Shown: positions 40,413 through 51,536, numbered from the stretch's first letter. The stretch is 64,000 nt of DNA from Listeria cossartiae subsp. cossartiae (GCF_014224155.1 NZ_JAASUI010000001.1:1302001-1366000); one strand, 5' to 3'. Made by a program: numbers and translations. The notes: generated from the sequence alone by a model not told the origin.

Positions 40413-41609
40413 TTACGTCCGGTAACAAGCATTGATTTTGACGTATTCATAACTTAAATCGCAACCCCATGCCGTTCCTGACTCAAGACCGATATGAAGA
40501 TCGACTTCGATAACAATATGCTCCTCTTCCAAATAAGCATCTAGCGCTTGCTGGTTAAAAATAGTTTGGCTGCTATGATTCAGAATTTCAATCCCGCCAA
40601 TTTTAATCGTAATGTTATCCGGGGCAAAGCGACCACCCGAGTACCCAATCGCGCAAATAATCCGGCCCCAGTTACCATCTCCGCCAAAAGCCGCCGTTTT
40701 CACCAAGCTGGAAGATACGATTTTCTTCGCAATCATTCTGGCATCTTCTGTTTTAGTAGCGCCATTTACTTGGACCTCGATAAGTTTCGTCGCGCCTTCC
40801 CCGTCACGCGCAATGCTTTTAGCAAGATGCTCTGTTACCGCTTGAAACATATCCGCAAATTTGGCAAAATCGGCTGTTCCTTCTTGAATTAGTGGATTTT
40901 GCGCGCAACCATTCGCCATCACTACTACCATATCGTTTGTCGAAGTGTCGCCATCCACGGTTATTTGATTGAAAGTTTTATCTACTTTTATTTTTAATAA
41001 TTTTTGCAATAATTCAGCTGGAATGGCGGCATCGGTCGTAATAAAGGCGAGCATCGTCGCCATATTAGGATGAATCATTCCCGATCCCTTCGCCACACCC
41101 GACATCGTTACCGTTTCACCACCGATTTCCGTTTGAAAACTAATTTGCTTTTGAAACGTATCCGTTGTTAAAATTGCTTCTTCAAAATCGGCCGCATTTC
41201 CGGTGTTTTTTTCCAGCATATCGATTCCCGCGATGATTTTGTCCATCGGTAGCATGTCACCAATAATCCCGGTCGAAGCAACCGCAACAGACTCTAACGG
41301 AATTGCCAGATTTTCTGCCGTTTTCGCCCGCATTGCTAGTGCATCTAACATTCCTTGATTGCCTGTACATGCATTGGCATTGCCACTATTCACAATAATC
41401 GCTTGCAACTCGGCGCTATTTTGAAAAGAATCTTTCGTCACAAAAATCGGCGCGGCTTGCATTTGGTTCATCGTATAAACAGCAGCAGAATTTGCTGGGA
41501 CTTCGGAATAAATCCATCCGATATCATTTCGTTTTCTTTTCAGCCCAGCATGTTTTCCGTCCGCATAAAAACCTTTTGGCGAGGCGATGTTTCCTTTAAT
41601 AAGTTTCAT
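40413..41609 (-). CDS. argJ: Bifunctional ornithine acetyltransferase/acetylglutamate synthase
   Basis: It recycles acetyl from acetylornithine to glutamate. 398 aa, made as a precursor that self-cleaves before Thr185 in [10 protein letters not shown] into alpha and beta chains. The ATG at 41609 follows a GGGAAAAG site. Its place between argC and argB is the classical Bacillus order. Confidence 0.96.
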   Translation of the reverse strand: MKLIKGNIASPKGFYADGKHAGLKRKRNDIGWIYSEVPANSAAVYTMNQMQAAPIFVTKDSFQNSAELQAIIVNSGNANACTGNQGMLDALAMRAKTAENLAIPLESVAVASTGIIGDMLPMDKIIAGIDMLEKNTGNAADFEEAILTTDTFQKQISFQTEIGGETVTMSGVAKGSGMIHPNMATMLAFITTDAAIPAELLQKLLKIKVDKTFNQITVDGDTSTNDMVVVMANGCAQNPLIQEGTADFAKFADMFQAVTEHLAKSIARDGEGATKLIEVQVNGATKTEDARMIAKKIVSSSLVKTAAFGGDGNWGRIICAIGYSGGRFAPDNITIKIGGIEILNHSSQTIFNQQALDAYLEEEHIVIEVDLHIGLESGTAWGCDLSYEYVKINACYRT

Positions 41610-41624
41610 TTTACTTTTCCCCTT

Positions 41625-42656
41625 TCACGGATACACTGGAATAAATCCTAATCCGTCACTCTCAGCAAAATTCGCCATGATATTCAAATTTTGAATCGCT
41701 TGACCAGCCGCTCCTTTGACTAAATTATCAATCACGGAAACGATGGTAATGACATTCGTTTTTTCGTTATAAGCAAGACCGATGTCACAGTAATTGGATG
41801 CGGTCACTTGTTTCACAGTTGGATAGATATTTTCTGGTTGAATTCGGACAAATGGAGCGTTTTCGTAGGTGGATTCATAAAGGGTATGTAACGCTTTCTG
41901 GGTGATTGATTTTTTTGGTTTAACGTAGATGGTTGTGAAGATTCCTCTTGTGATGGGAATTAATGAGGTAGAAAATTGGATTGCTGGGATACTTTCATCC
42001 CATTTCGTCAGTTGTTGCATAATTTCTGGAATATGTTGGTGGGAATTCATTTTATACAGAGTCATGTTTTCATTGGTTTCGGTGAAATGTGTGCTTGCGG
42101 ATGGTACTTTTCCAGCTCCGGAAATGCCTGATTTCGCATCTACAATAATCGATGTTGGATCAATTAGCTGATTTTTCGCGAGTGGTGCTAACCCAAGTAA
42201 AGTTGCGGTGGCATAACATCCTGGATTGGCGATAAAAGTCGTTTCTTTATTTTCGCGAAATTCCGCTAACCCATATTCTGCTTTAGCGATGTAGTCTTCA
42301 GGCGCCGCGCTTTTCCCGTACCATTTTTCATACAGTCGGCTATCTTTCAACCGAAAATCTCCAGATAAATCAATGACGTTCATTCCTGCATCAACGTATG
42401 GTAGTGCGATATCTTTGGCAATTCCTGATGGTGTGGCAATAAAAACCGTTTCGCTTTTTTCAATGATTTCTGTTGGATTTATTTTCTCTAAGGGGCTAGC
42501 TTCTAAATCTTTTAAATGCGGATAAAAGTTTGCTAGTGTGGCTGAAGGTGTGGAAAAACTATGTAACGTTGCGATGTCGACAGAAGAATGGTGGTGAAGC
42601 AGTCGAATTAACTCAAGTCCGCCGTATCCTGTCGCTCCGATAATGGAAACTTTCAT
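41625..42656 (-). CDS. argC: N-acetyl-gamma-glutamyl-phosphate reductase
   Basis: 343 aa. NADP site GATGYGGLELIRLL at 7-20, catalytic Cys147 in NPGCYAT, and the conserved His in NSHQHIPEI. First gene of the arginine operon, with a consensus promoter. ArgR/AhrC control is expected for the family; the upstream 120 nt are A/T-rich, but I could not settle on an ARG box. Confidence 0.96.
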   Translation of the reverse strand: MKVSIIGATGYGGLELIRLLHHHSSVDIATLHSFSTPSATLANFYPHLKDLEASPLEKINPTEIIEKSETVFIATPSGIAKDIALPYVDAGMNVIDLSGDFRLKDSRLYEKWYGKSAAPEDYIAKAEYGLAEFRENKETTFIANPGCYATATLLGLAPLAKNQLIDPTSIIVDAKSGISGAGKVPSASTHFTETNENMTLYKMNSHQHIPEIMQQLTKWDESIPAIQFSTSLIPITRGIFTTIYVKPKKSITQKALHTLYESTYENAPFVRIQPENIYPTVKQVTASNYCDIGLAYNEKTNVITIVSVIDNLVKGAAGQAIQNLNIMANFAESDGLGFIPVYP

Positions 42657-42693
42657 CCTAACCCCTCCCGTTAATTGTTAAATGATACTTTTC

Positions 42694-42722
42694 ATTATAA
42701 TGATGTATATTTATAATGTCAA
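42694..42722 (-). promoter_or_regulatory. argCJBDF promoter
   Basis: Full consensus on the minus strand: TTGACA (42717-42722), 17 nt, TATAAT (42694-42699). The -10 sits in a perfect 12-bp palindrome, TCATTATAATGA. A consensus promoter of this strength suggests that control is by repression. Confidence 0.92.
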
Positions 42723-42788
42723 ATGGTTTTTTATTAATTATTAAAACTGTTTTATGCATCATAAGTTATTTATTATGTATATTATATA

Positions 42789-42825
42789 CAAAAAAACCGT
42801 TTATCCTAGCGCGGATAAACGGTTT
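42789..42825 (-). terminator. nifZ-thiI terminator
   Basis: Minus-strand AAACCGTTTATCC / GGATAAACGGTTT perfect 13-bp stem with a T7 run. Confidence 0.95.
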
Positions 42826-42829
42826 AATC

Positions 42830-44041
42830 TTAAAATAAATCAGCAAACTCATCTTTCACTTGTTCCGTTTCAGCAATATTCACGGAAATAGTTTCGATAT
42901 TGTCTAACGCTTTTGTAATTAAAGCGTCAAAGTCGGTGAAACTTTCGTAATGCTCGATTTTATCTAGTTTTGGTTTTGTTTTTGGTGATGGTGGTGTGAA
43001 AATCGTACAGCAGTCTTCAAATGGTTGCACGGATAAATTATACGTATCAATTTTTTGCGCGATTTGAATGATTTCATTTTTATCCATCGAAACAACTGGA
43101 CGAATGATTGGTGTTGCTGTTACGGCGTTAATTGCTAACATGCTTTCCAATGTTTGGCTGGCTACTTGTCCTAAACTTTCGCCATTAACAATCGCTAAAC
43201 CATTTCTCTTGCGGCGAAGTTCGTCCGTAATTCGCAGCATCATGCGACGAGTGACAGTCATAATAACACTTTCCGGAATTTGTTGTTTTATAACTTCTTG
43301 AATTTCTGTAAATGGAACGATGTGCATTTGTACTTGTCCGCTATATTTAGCTAGTTTTGCCGCTAAATCGATTGCCTTTTGTTTGGCTTGTTCGCTCGTG
43401 TATGGTGGGCTATGGAAATGAACTGCTTCAATTTCGACACCACGTTTTTGCGCTAAATATCCAGCAACAGGGCTATCAATCCCACCAGAAAGCATTAGCA
43501 TCGCACGGCCTGATGAACCAACTGGAAGACCAGCAGCACCAAGAATCGTCCGGCATGATAAAAATACGCCTTCTTTACGTACATCAATGGTTAGTTTTAC
43601 ATCTGGATTTTTGACGTTGACCGTTAAATCCTTGATGTTTTGCAGTACGTATGCTCCAATTTCTTGATTTATTTCATTGGAATCAAGCGGAAACTCGCGG
43701 TGGCTACGTCTTGCAGCTACTTTAAATGTCCCGTTTTCTTCATGTGCATCTTGTACTAAAGCAAGTGCTGCTGCTTTTACTTCCTCTAAATCTAAATTAA
43801 CACGCACAGCTGGGCTAAATGATTGAATCCCGAAAATCGGTTTCAAACGTTCTTCCGCAAGCTGATAATCTGCGCCATTTAAAATAATATACATCCGGTC
43901 GCGTTCCCCGTGGATGCGCACTTCCGGTAAATCTTGCATTGCGCGTTTGACATTCTGCGCCAACTTCGTCACAAATTGTTTTCTGTTTTTTCCTTTAGTA
44001 GATAACTCTCCGTATCTAATTAACATACGATCAAATTCCAA
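42830..44041 (-). CDS. thiI: tRNA 4-thiouridine synthase ThiI
   Basis: It adenylates U8 of tRNA and inserts sulfur; it also supplies thiamine thiazole sulfur in some species. 403 aa: ferredoxin-like and THUMP domains (about 1-165), then a PP-loop with LMLSGGIDSPVAGY. It lacks the C-terminal rhodanese domain of the E. coli protein, as in B. subtilis. The neighbour NifZ delivers sulfur directly. One base separates the two genes. Confidence 0.95.
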   Translation of the reverse strand: MEFDRMLIRYGELSTKGKNRKQFVTKLAQNVKRAMQDLPEVRIHGERDRMYIILNGADYQLAEERLKPIFGIQSFSPAVRVNLDLEEVKAAALALVQDAHEENGTFKVAARRSHREFPLDSNEINQEIGAYVLQNIKDLTVNVKNPDVKLTIDVRKEGVFLSCRTILGAAGLPVGSSGRAMLMLSGGIDSPVAGYLAQKRGVEIEAVHFHSPPYTSEQAKQKAIDLAAKLAKYSGQVQMHIVPFTEIQEVIKQQIPESVIMTVTRRMMLRITDELRRKRNGLAIVNGESLGQVASQTLESMLAINAVTATPIIRPVVSMDKNEIIQIAQKIDTYNLSVQPFEDCCTIFTPPSPKTKPKLDKIEHYESFTDFDALITKALDNIETISVNIAETEQVKDEFADLF

Positions 44042-44042
44042 T

Positions 44043-45182
44043 TTATTTCACCACTTTATTTAGATTTTCAATGATTTCTTGCAGTTTTTGGATAAAAATT
44101 TTCGCTTCGGATAAACGGTTTTCAAAAGATAAACTTACTCGTACAGCGCCGATTGCTTCTTCGTCCGTTACCCCCATCGCTTTTAACGTGCTGCTCGCTA
44201 GTTTTTGCTTGGAAGAACAAGCGCTAGTTGTTGAAATGTAAATATCTTCTTTTTCTAAGGCGTGAACGAGAATTTCACCGCGATGCCCTTTTGCCGAAAA
44301 ACAAACGATATGCGGCGCTGCAACACTTTGTTTCGTATGGACAGTCATATCAGGCATTTGCGCAATTTCGGTTAGTAAATAATCACGAATTTCGCTTAAT
44401 TCTGGTTTGTTAGACTCATTTTCTAGCGTCAACCTCAATGCTTTGGCAAGCGCCACACTTCCCGCTAGATTTTCCGTTCCACTGCGATAGCCCATTTCCT
44501 GACCGCCACCAAGAATTTCCGGATGTAAATGCACCTTTTTTCGTTTAAAAAGTACTCCGGTGCCACGTAAAGCATGAAATTTATGCCCGGAAAAAGTCAG
44601 CAAATCAATCGCATCCGCATCAAGCGCGAGCGGTATTTTGCCAATCCCCTGAACGAAATCGACATGAAAGAAAGTATGCTCACAATCAGCAAGGATTTCC
44701 CCAATCGCGTGTAGCGGTTGAATGCTTCCAACTTCATTATTGACACCCATAATAGACACTAAAATCGTTTCTTCTGTGAGTGCTGCTTGTAATGCCTCTA
44801 GCTTGATAACACCATTTTTGTCTACTGGTAAGTATGTTACCGAAAAACCGGATTGCTCCAGTTCTTCCATTACAGCACGGACAGACGGATGTTCAATGCT
44901 AGAAGTAATAATATGTTTCCCGCGATTTTTGTAACTATAGGCAAGCCCTTTAATCGCTAAATTATTCCCTTCCGTTCCACCAGATGTAAAAATAATTTCT
45001 TCGGGCAAAGCGCCTAACATCGTAGCGATTTGTTTTCTTGATGCATCAAGCAGTTCTTTCGACTTAGCGCCAAAACGATGAAGCGAAGAAGGATTAGCAA
45101 AATAGTTACTTGCTACTTTTGTATATGTTTCAAGTACGGCAGCATTTGGCTTGGTTGTCGCACTGTTATCAAAATAAATCAT
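44043..45182 (-). CDS. nifZ: Cysteine desulfurase (NifZ/IscS-like)
   Basis: PLP enzyme that takes sulfur from cysteine. 379 aa; PLP lysine in FSGHKFHALRGTG, and the persulfide Cys in TTSACSSKQK. In B. subtilis NifZ serves ThiI for 4-thiouridine, and the one-base spacing to thiI supports that here. The ATG at 45182 is preceded by a TTG (45185); GGAGGAG is 9-12 nt upstream and does not decide between them. Confidence 0.93.
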   Translation of the reverse strand: MIYFDNSATTKPNAAVLETYTKVASNYFANPSSLHRFGAKSKELLDASRKQIATMLGALPEEIIFTSGGTEGNNLAIKGLAYSYKNRGKHIITSSIEHPSVRAVMEELEQSGFSVTYLPVDKNGVIKLEALQAALTEETILVSIMGVNNEVGSIQPLHAIGEILADCEHTFFHVDFVQGIGKIPLALDADAIDLLTFSGHKFHALRGTGVLFKRKKVHLHPEILGGGQEMGYRSGTENLAGSVALAKALRLTLENESNKPELSEIRDYLLTEIAQMPDMTVHTKQSVAAPHIVCFSAKGHRGEILVHALEKEDIYISTTSACSSKQKLASSTLKAMGVTDEEAIGAVRVSLSFENRLSEAKIFIQKLQEIIENLNKVVK

Positions 45183-45258
45183 CAAAACGATATTCTCCTC
45201 CCCAATATTCCACTCTCCATTTTATCATAATTCCACTACTTTCCAACTACTATTTTCA

Positions 45259-45301
45259 TAAAAAAACAGGATTCCTATAATAATAGAAATACCTGTTTTT
45301 A
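45259..45301 (-). terminator. ezrA terminator
   Basis: Minus-strand AAAAACAGG / CCTGTTTTTTT hairpin with an inner ATTTCTAT / ATAGGAAT pairing. Confidence 0.85.
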
Positions 45302-45306
45302 CCATT

Positions 45307-47022
45307 TTATTCGATATCATCGACACTTACTTTGGAAGAGTAAGCTTTTTCGACTTTTTTAAATGCACCTGTTTCGACTTTTTCTAGCGCCGTTACAGCA
45401 ATTTCCAGTGCTTTCTTATACTGATAATCATTGTAGAAATGGTTTTCTGCCTGTACAAGCTCATCCGCCAGTTCTTTGTTGCGCAACCGGTAACGATTCG
45501 CATATTGAATGACATGCTCGACTAAACGAACATTCTCCATCATTTCTTCTGCTTTTTCCGTTAAATGGATTAGGTCTTCTTCGGCAATGCGCCAATCTTG
45601 GCTAACCGCCTTCATATTCAATGGTTTTTCTTCTAAGCGTTTCTCCAGCGTATCAATCGACTCACCCATATGTTCACGGAGCGATAAATACTCTTCCGGA
45701 AGACCTGGCAAACGTTCTCGTTCCATTTTGCGATCCAGCGTGATAATCGCCCGGCGCATCCGCTCAGCATCATCGCGCGCTTCAAGTTCATCTTTGCGAA
45801 GAGAACGTAATTCCTCTGCAAAATTGTCTTGTTCCGCACCAATAGTAATAAGCGCTGCATCGATTTCTTTCATTGTATCTTGTGCAGCAGAGTAAGCAAT
45901 CTCGCCACTAGCGATTAAAGCAGTCAATTGTTCAAAGTTTTCTTTTGCTTCACTTAATTTCGCGCTTGTTTTTAAATAAATCGCTAAATCGTCTTCCGCA
46001 ACATGATACGTTTGTTTTACTTCTGTAATTTGTTCTGCAAGTGCATCGGAAACCAGATTTTGACGTTGTAGCTTATCGGAAGTTGGGCTATGATTTTCTT
46101 TGACGAAATGACGCGCTTCCGCTTCGTGCTCTAATGCATCATAAAACAATTCGATTTCGTTATGTAATTCTTCTATACCTTGTTCAGCTTCATCTAAATC
46201 AAGATTAATTACATTTTGTTTCATTTTATCAATTTGATTTTTCATGCGAGCAATTTCTTTATCTAATTCCATTTGGGCTAAATAATACCCTTTTCGCACC
46301 ATTTCTTCATAACCAGCTCGAAGTTTATTCATTTCTTCTGGCAATATGGTATCCGTTTCATGCAATAAAGACGGAATTCGTTCCATTTGGGCATCGATAA
46401 TTTGCATTTCCTTTTGAACGACGATAACGATTTCGCGTGCTTCTAAATGATCCCCTTGGTCCGTTAGTAAATCATAGTTATTTAAGCTTTCGGAAAGGTC
46501 ATTTAGTTTTGCTTCTACGTAAGGTAACGTTTCCCCTAGCTTAAATCCTCTTGTTAGTACTTCCCGGCGAAGTTCCGCAAATTTTTCTTTCGTTGCGCGA
46601 CTTTCTTCAGCATTTTTCTCTTCACTAACAAGTAATTCTTTTAGTCCACCAAGAATTTGATCCATTTGCTTTTCAATGACAACAAGCATTTGCTCAATAT
46701 CATTTTCGGCGTATGTAGCAGAACGGAATTTATAACGATCTGTGTTCATCTCTGCTTCTAACAATACTTCTTCTAAATCAGGAAATAATCTTGTTTCAAT
46801 TTCATCCCAGGACGAACGCCATGATTCAAAAAGCGCTTCTGTCTGACCTGTTAGTTTTAATTTTTTCACTTTTGAAAGTTCATCAATAACCGGCCGCTCT
46901 CTGAGTTTAATCTTTTTCTCTTCTAACTCGTTTATTCTTTGGTAATGTTTTCTTTTTAAAATGTAGCCTGCACTAATGACTGCAATTACTACGATAATAA
47001 AGCCGATTAACATGTAGTACAT
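45307..47022 (-). CDS. ezrA: Septation ring regulator EzrA
   Basis: Membrane-anchored negative regulator of FtsZ ring assembly. 571 aa: one N-terminal membrane helix (about 3-23), then spectrin-like coiled-coil repeats to the end. The ATG at 47022 follows GGGAGGATTTTGG; the frame opens 24 codons earlier, with no family match. The upstream leader is long, with several possible -10 elements (TATAAT near 47150). Confidence 0.96.
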   Translation of the reverse strand: MYYMLIGFIIVVIAVISAGYILKRKHYQRINELEEKKIKLRERPVIDELSKVKKLKLTGQTEALFESWRSSWDEIETRLFPDLEEVLLEAEMNTDRYKFRSATYAENDIEQMLVVIEKQMDQILGGLKELLVSEEKNAEESRATKEKFAELRREVLTRGFKLGETLPYVEAKLNDLSESLNNYDLLTDQGDHLEAREIVIVVQKEMQIIDAQMERIPSLLHETDTILPEEMNKLRAGYEEMVRKGYYLAQMELDKEIARMKNQIDKMKQNVINLDLDEAEQGIEELHNEIELFYDALEHEAEARHFVKENHSPTSDKLQRQNLVSDALAEQITEVKQTYHVAEDDLAIYLKTSAKLSEAKENFEQLTALIASGEIAYSAAQDTMKEIDAALITIGAEQDNFAEELRSLRKDELEARDDAERMRRAIITLDRKMERERLPGLPEEYLSLREHMGESIDTLEKRLEEKPLNMKAVSQDWRIAEEDLIHLTEKAEEMMENVRLVEHVIQYANRYRLRNKELADELVQAENHFYNDYQYKKALEIAVTALEKVETGAFKKVEKAYSSKVSVDDIE

Positions 47023-47268
47023 CCAAAATCCTCCCATCAACGTTAACTTGTGAAAGAAAAACAGCCACCTCGTGCTGCTCATACATCTTTTCAATTATGT
47101 ACATCTTTCCATATGTAGTATATTTTATTCCTCATTTTCAGTTCATTATACACATCTTTTATTTTACCACGATTTCCTTAGAATTACTTGCGTTTAGCGA
47201 AAAAAATTTTGACGCAACTAAAATCCACCCTATCCCGAAACAAATTTCCCGAAATCCCTTGCCGTTCA

Positions 47269-47277
47269 TGCTATACT
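47269..47277 (+). promoter_or_regulatory. Promoter of the fRMsr gene (extended -10)
   Basis: TGC TATACT; -10 at 47272-47277, 36 nt before the start. Confidence 0.5.
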
Positions 47278-47313
47278 AAAGACATTATTTGAAAAGAAAT
47301 GTGGGGATATAAA

Positions 47314-47802
47314 ATGATTGAAATCCAAAAAATGACTGGTACAAAAGAAGAAAATTACGCGCTTGCATTAAAACAAGTCCAAGCAATGATTGCTGGCGAA
47401 CCAAATTTAATTGCCAATTTAAGCAATGTTTCTTCTATATTAAACCAAGCGCTTTCTGATATTAACTGGGTTGGTTTTTATTTACTAGAAAAAGAAACCA
47501 ATCAATTAGTGCTTGGCCCCTTCCAAGGTCTGCCTGCTTGCATTCGCATTCCCCTTGGTAAAGGTGTATGTGGTTCTGCTGCTGCTGATCAAAAAACGTA
47601 TATCGTCGAAAATGTCCACGATTTCCCTGGCCATATCGCTTGCGACGCGGCTTCTAATTCAGAAATTGTTCTGCCCATCGTGAAAAATTCAGAGTTGCTT
47701 GGTGTACTTGATATCGATAGCCCAAGTCTTAATCGTTTTGATGAAGTAGATCAATTGTGGCTAGAAAAAATCCGTGATGCGATTACTCAAGAAATCAATT
47801 GA
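47314..47802 (+). CDS. Free methionine-R-sulfoxide reductase (GAF domain)
   Basis: 162-aa single GAF domain. Cys76, Cys86 and Cys110 have the same spacing (10 and 24) as Cys84, Cys94 and Cys118 of E. coli fRMsr, which reduces free Met-R-sulfoxide using thioredoxin. This is more specific than the usual GAF-protein label (B. subtilis YtsP). The ATG at 47314 has GGGGAT; the frame opens at 47299. The -35 of rpsD overlaps its stop codon. Confidence 0.9.
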   Translation: MIEIQKMTGTKEENYALALKQVQAMIAGEPNLIANLSNVSSILNQALSDINWVGFYLLEKETNQLVLGPFQGLPACIRIPLGKGVCGSAAADQKTYIVENVHDFPGHIACDAASNSEIVLPIVKNSELLGVLDIDSPSLNRFDEVDQLWLEKIRDAITQEIN

Positions 47803-47828
47803 CAAGCGACCAGTAACTATACTATACT
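47799..47828 (+). promoter_or_regulatory. rpsD promoter
   Basis: TTGACA (47799-47804), 18 nt, TATACT (47823-47828). The -35 overlaps the TGA of the upstream gene. Confidence 0.8.
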
Positions 47829-47834
47829 GGAAGA

Positions 47835-48013
47835 TGTGTAAAATGCAGCTTGAGTAAAATGAATGAGTGTGTTGTTTACCCCCAGATTTAATTCTGTGGT
47901 ATATCGCGTAACCGGCGGCTGCTATGGTGATGGTATATGAAGGTAAACTGCCCTGATTAGGTTTTACGTCACGTTTGTTTTATACCAAAAACAAATAAAA
48001 GGAGGAGTCTCTT
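47835..48013 (+). promoter_or_regulatory. rpsD leader, likely S4 autoregulatory element
   Basis: About 180-nt 5' UTR before the ribosome site AGGAGGAG. A long-range helix GTTTACC (47874-47880) / GGTAAAC (47942-47948) encloses further stems. In B. subtilis S4 represses rpsD through such a leader; that is known biology, and the structure here is inferred by eye. Confidence 0.65.
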
Positions 48014-48616
48014 ATGGCTCGTTATACAGGTCCAAGCTGGAAAGTTTCCCGTCGTTTAGGAATTTCACTTTCTGGAACAGGTAAAGAATTAGAGCGTCGT
48101 CCGTATGCTCCAGGTCAACACGGCCCAACTCAACGTAAAAAAATCTCAGAATATGGTTTGCAACAAGCTGAAAAGCAAAAATTGCGTCATATGTACGGAT
48201 TAACTGAACGTCAATTCAAAAACACGTTCAACAAAGCTGGTAAATTACAAGGTAAACACGGTGAGAACTTCATGATCTTACTAGAACAACGCCTTGATAA
48301 CATCGTTTACCGTCTTGGTCTTGCTCGCACTCGTCGTGCAGCTCGTCAACTAGTAAACCATGGCCACATCACTGTAGATGGCAAACGCGTAGATATCCCT
48401 TCTTACCAAGTTTCTGTTGGTCAAGTGATCTCTGTTCGTGAAAAATCTGCTAAAAACTCTGCAATCGCTGAAAGCTTAGAAGTTTCAAGCTTCGTGCCTG
48501 AATACGTAACTTTCGATGCAGAAAAACTTACTGGTTCACTTAACCGTCTTCCAGAACGTTCTGAACTTGCTGCTGAAATCAACGAAGCATTTATCGTAGA
48601 ATTCTACAGCCGTTAA
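48014..48616 (+). CDS. rpsD: 30S ribosomal protein S4
   Basis: Primary 16S rRNA binder that nucleates the 30S body. 200 aa; starts [15 protein letters not shown] after Met, with the S4 RNA-binding domain (about 91-155, [20 protein letters not shown]). It stands alone here, far from the alpha operon, as in Bacillus. It has none of the zinc-binding cysteines seen in some S4 proteins. Confidence 0.99.
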   Translation: MARYTGPSWKVSRRLGISLSGTGKELERRPYAPGQHGPTQRKKISEYGLQQAEKQKLRHMYGLTERQFKNTFNKAGKLQGKHGENFMILLEQRLDNIVYRLGLARTRRAARQLVNHGHITVDGKRVDIPSYQVSVGQVISVREKSAKNSAIAESLEVSSFVPEYVTFDAEKLTGSLNRLPERSELAAEINEAFIVEFYSR

Positions 48617-48624
48617 TTAGAACT

Positions 48625-48671
48625 AAAAACCTTACAATGCATGGCCTCGGTCGTGTTTGTAAGGTTTTTTT
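48625..48671 (+). terminator. rpsD terminator
   Basis: AAAACCTTACAA / TTTGTAAGGTTTTTTT stem with an 18-nt loop, then T7. Confidence 0.93.
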
Positions 48672-48677
48672 ATGCAC

Positions 48678-48711
48678 AAAAAAAGCGCTCATCTTAAAAA
48701 ACGAGCGCTCC
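48678..48711 (-). terminator. tyrS terminator
   Basis: Minus-strand AGCGCTC / GAGCGCT hairpin followed by T7. Confidence 0.92.
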
Positions 48712-48716
48712 TCCTC

Positions 48717-49979
<1,263 letters not shown>

Positions 49980-49999
49980 TCATCATTCTCCTTTTATTT

Positions 50000-50258
50000 T
50001 TGGACATAAAAAACGCCCCTCCGCCAAAAATTTAGCGAAGGGACGTATTAATTAACGTGGTACCACCCTACTTTTAGGAAAAAATCCTACTTCAAAAAAT
50101 AACGGCTCAACACCGGCCGCGCCATTATCCTGCGCAGCGTGACTCCGGGATGTAATTCGTCCACTCATCTCTACTAGTTTCCACCAACCACTAGCTCTCT
50201 AAGAATAAGAATAAGCAACTACTTCGTCCGTTCCTAGTCATTTTCGTTATGAAAAGTA
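50000..50258 (-). promoter_or_regulatory. T-box leader of tyrS
   Basis: GGGTGGTACCACG reads on the minus strand at 50056-50068, followed by the CCC/GGG-rich terminator stem and T6 near 50008-50013. In stem I the specifier is the tyrosine codon TAC within GAATTACATCCC (about 50133-50144). It fills the 325-nt gap between tyrS and ccpA. Confidence 0.95.
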
Positions 50259-50266
50259 TACATACA

Positions 50267-50296
50267 TTTATAACATACCGTCAAAAATGCTGTCAA
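50267..50296 (-). promoter_or_regulatory. tyrS promoter
   Basis: Minus-strand TTGACA (50291-50296), 18 nt, TG-T-TATAAA (hexamer 50267-50272). A shifted pair, TTGACG-18-TATACT, overlaps it. Confidence 0.75.
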
Positions 50297-50301
50297 CTCT
50301 T

Positions 50302-51306
50302 TTATTTTTCTTTCGTTGTTCCACGTAGTTTTTCGCTATGTGGTAAAATAACTGTTTTTTCGTCTACTTCTTCGCTTGTCATTAACTTCGTAAGTAAACG
50401 CATCGCAACCGCACCAATGTCATATAAAGGTTGTACAATGGTCGAAAGTTGCGGACGTGACATCAATGTTAATTTTGTATTGTTACTTGTCATCACTTCT
50501 AAGTCTTCTGGGACGTTGATTCCCGCATCAAGCGCCGCATTCAAGATACCGATAGCTAGTTCATCATCAGCTACTACTACTGCATTTGGTTTTTTAGCCA
50601 AGGCACTTAATTCAGCCCAAACTTTTACGCCTGCATTGTAGTTGTATTTTGCTTCAATAATGTAATCTTCCTGGTAAGCAATGCCAGCTGCTTCTAACGC
50701 TTCTTTATAACCAGCTAATTTCATTTCACGGTTAACTGGCTCGTTTAGAGAACCACTGACGAAAGCAATTTGCTTATGACCATTCGCTACAAAACGTTGT
50801 ACGGCTTCTTTCGTCGCTTGTTTGTAATCGATATTAACAGAAGCTAATTTGTTTTCCATATCTACCGCTCCAGCTAATACAACCGGTGCAGGAGAACGAT
50901 CAAATTCTTCTTGTAATTGTGCTGAAATACGTTCGCCCATGTAAATAATACCGTCCACTTGTTTACCAAGCAGCGTATTTAATACTTGAAGTTCTTTATC
51001 CTCATTTTCGTCCGAGTTGCTAAGGATAATGTTGTATTTGTACATCGTTGCAATATCTTCAATCCCACGTGCAAGCTCTGCATAAAACACGTTAGAAATA
51101 TCTGGAATAATGACGCCAACAGTTGTTGTACGTTTGCTCGCTAGACCTCTAGCTACAGCGTTTGGACGATAACCTAATTGATTAATAACATCCAATACTT
51201 TTTTTCTTGTTACTGGTTTAACATTCGGATTGCCGTTAACTACCCGAGATACCGTTGCCATAGAAACGTTCGCTTCACGTGCAACATCATAAATTGTTAC
51301 ATTCAT
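50302..51306 (-). CDS. ccpA: Catabolite control protein A
   Basis: Global LacI-family regulator of carbon metabolism; it binds cre sites with HPr-Ser-P. 334 aa: HTH at about 5-24 ([20 protein letters not shown]), hinge helix, and a periplasmic-binding-like core. The ATG at 51306 is preceded by a GGGAT/GAGAG region. It lies after aroA, the Bacillus order, but has its own promoter with a cre at about +10 to +24. Confidence 0.98.
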   Translation of the reverse strand: MNVTIYDVAREANVSMATVSRVVNGNPNVKPVTRKKVLDVINQLGYRPNAVARGLASKRTTTVGVIIPDISNVFYAELARGIEDIATMYKYNIILSNSDENEDKELQVLNTLLGKQVDGIIYMGERISAQLQEEFDRSPAPVVLAGAVDMENKLASVNIDYKQATKEAVQRFVANGHKQIAFVSGSLNEPVNREMKLAGYKEALEAAGIAYQEDYIIEAKYNYNAGVKVWAELSALAKKPNAVVVADDELAIGILNAALDAGINVPEDLEVMTSNNTKLTLMSRPQLSTIVQPLYDIGAVAMRLLTKLMTSEEVDEKTVILPHSEKLRGTTKEK

Positions 51307-51352
51307 CCCTATTCACTCTCCATATTCATTATTTTAATGGCTCTATCTACCA

Positions 51353-51367
51353 TTGTAAACGGAAACA
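51353..51367. promoter_or_regulatory. cre site in the ccpA leader
   Basis: TTGTAAACGGAAACA matches the cre consensus WTGNAANCGNWWNCA at every position. The predicted start site is near 51377, so CcpA would sit at about +10 to +24 and block elongation (roadblock). This implies autorepression. Confidence 0.8.
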
Positions 51368-51383
51368 AACTAGCCTTCCCTTA

Positions 51384-51412
51384 ATAATACGATAAGTTTT
51401 TTCGATATGCAA
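51384..51412 (-). promoter_or_regulatory. ccpA promoter
   Basis: Minus-strand TTGCAT (51407-51412), 17 nt, TATTAT (51384-51389). Confidence 0.8.
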
Positions 51413-51505
51413 TTGTTTTTACTCTTTATTTTCATTTATTTTCATATCAAAACGGCATTGTTTCCTGAAATTTAATACCATTCGTGTATTAGTTGTTATA
51501 AGCAA

Positions 51506-51536
51506 AACAAAAAGCCTTGGAATCCCAAGGCTTTTG
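51506..51536 (-). terminator. aroA terminator
   Basis: Minus-strand AAAAGCCTTGG / CCAAGGCTTTTTG hairpin just after the aroA stop; it separates aroA from ccpA transcription. Confidence 0.92.

Noticed and set aside
45509..45895. Serine/arginine-rich plus-strand ORF within ezrA
   Set aside because: Reverse complement of Glu-rich coiled-coil codons produces this pattern.
47097..47279. 60-codon plus-strand ORF upstream of the fRMsr gene
   Set aside because: Overlaps the promoter of the next gene, no ribosome site, low-complexity Phe/Ile content.
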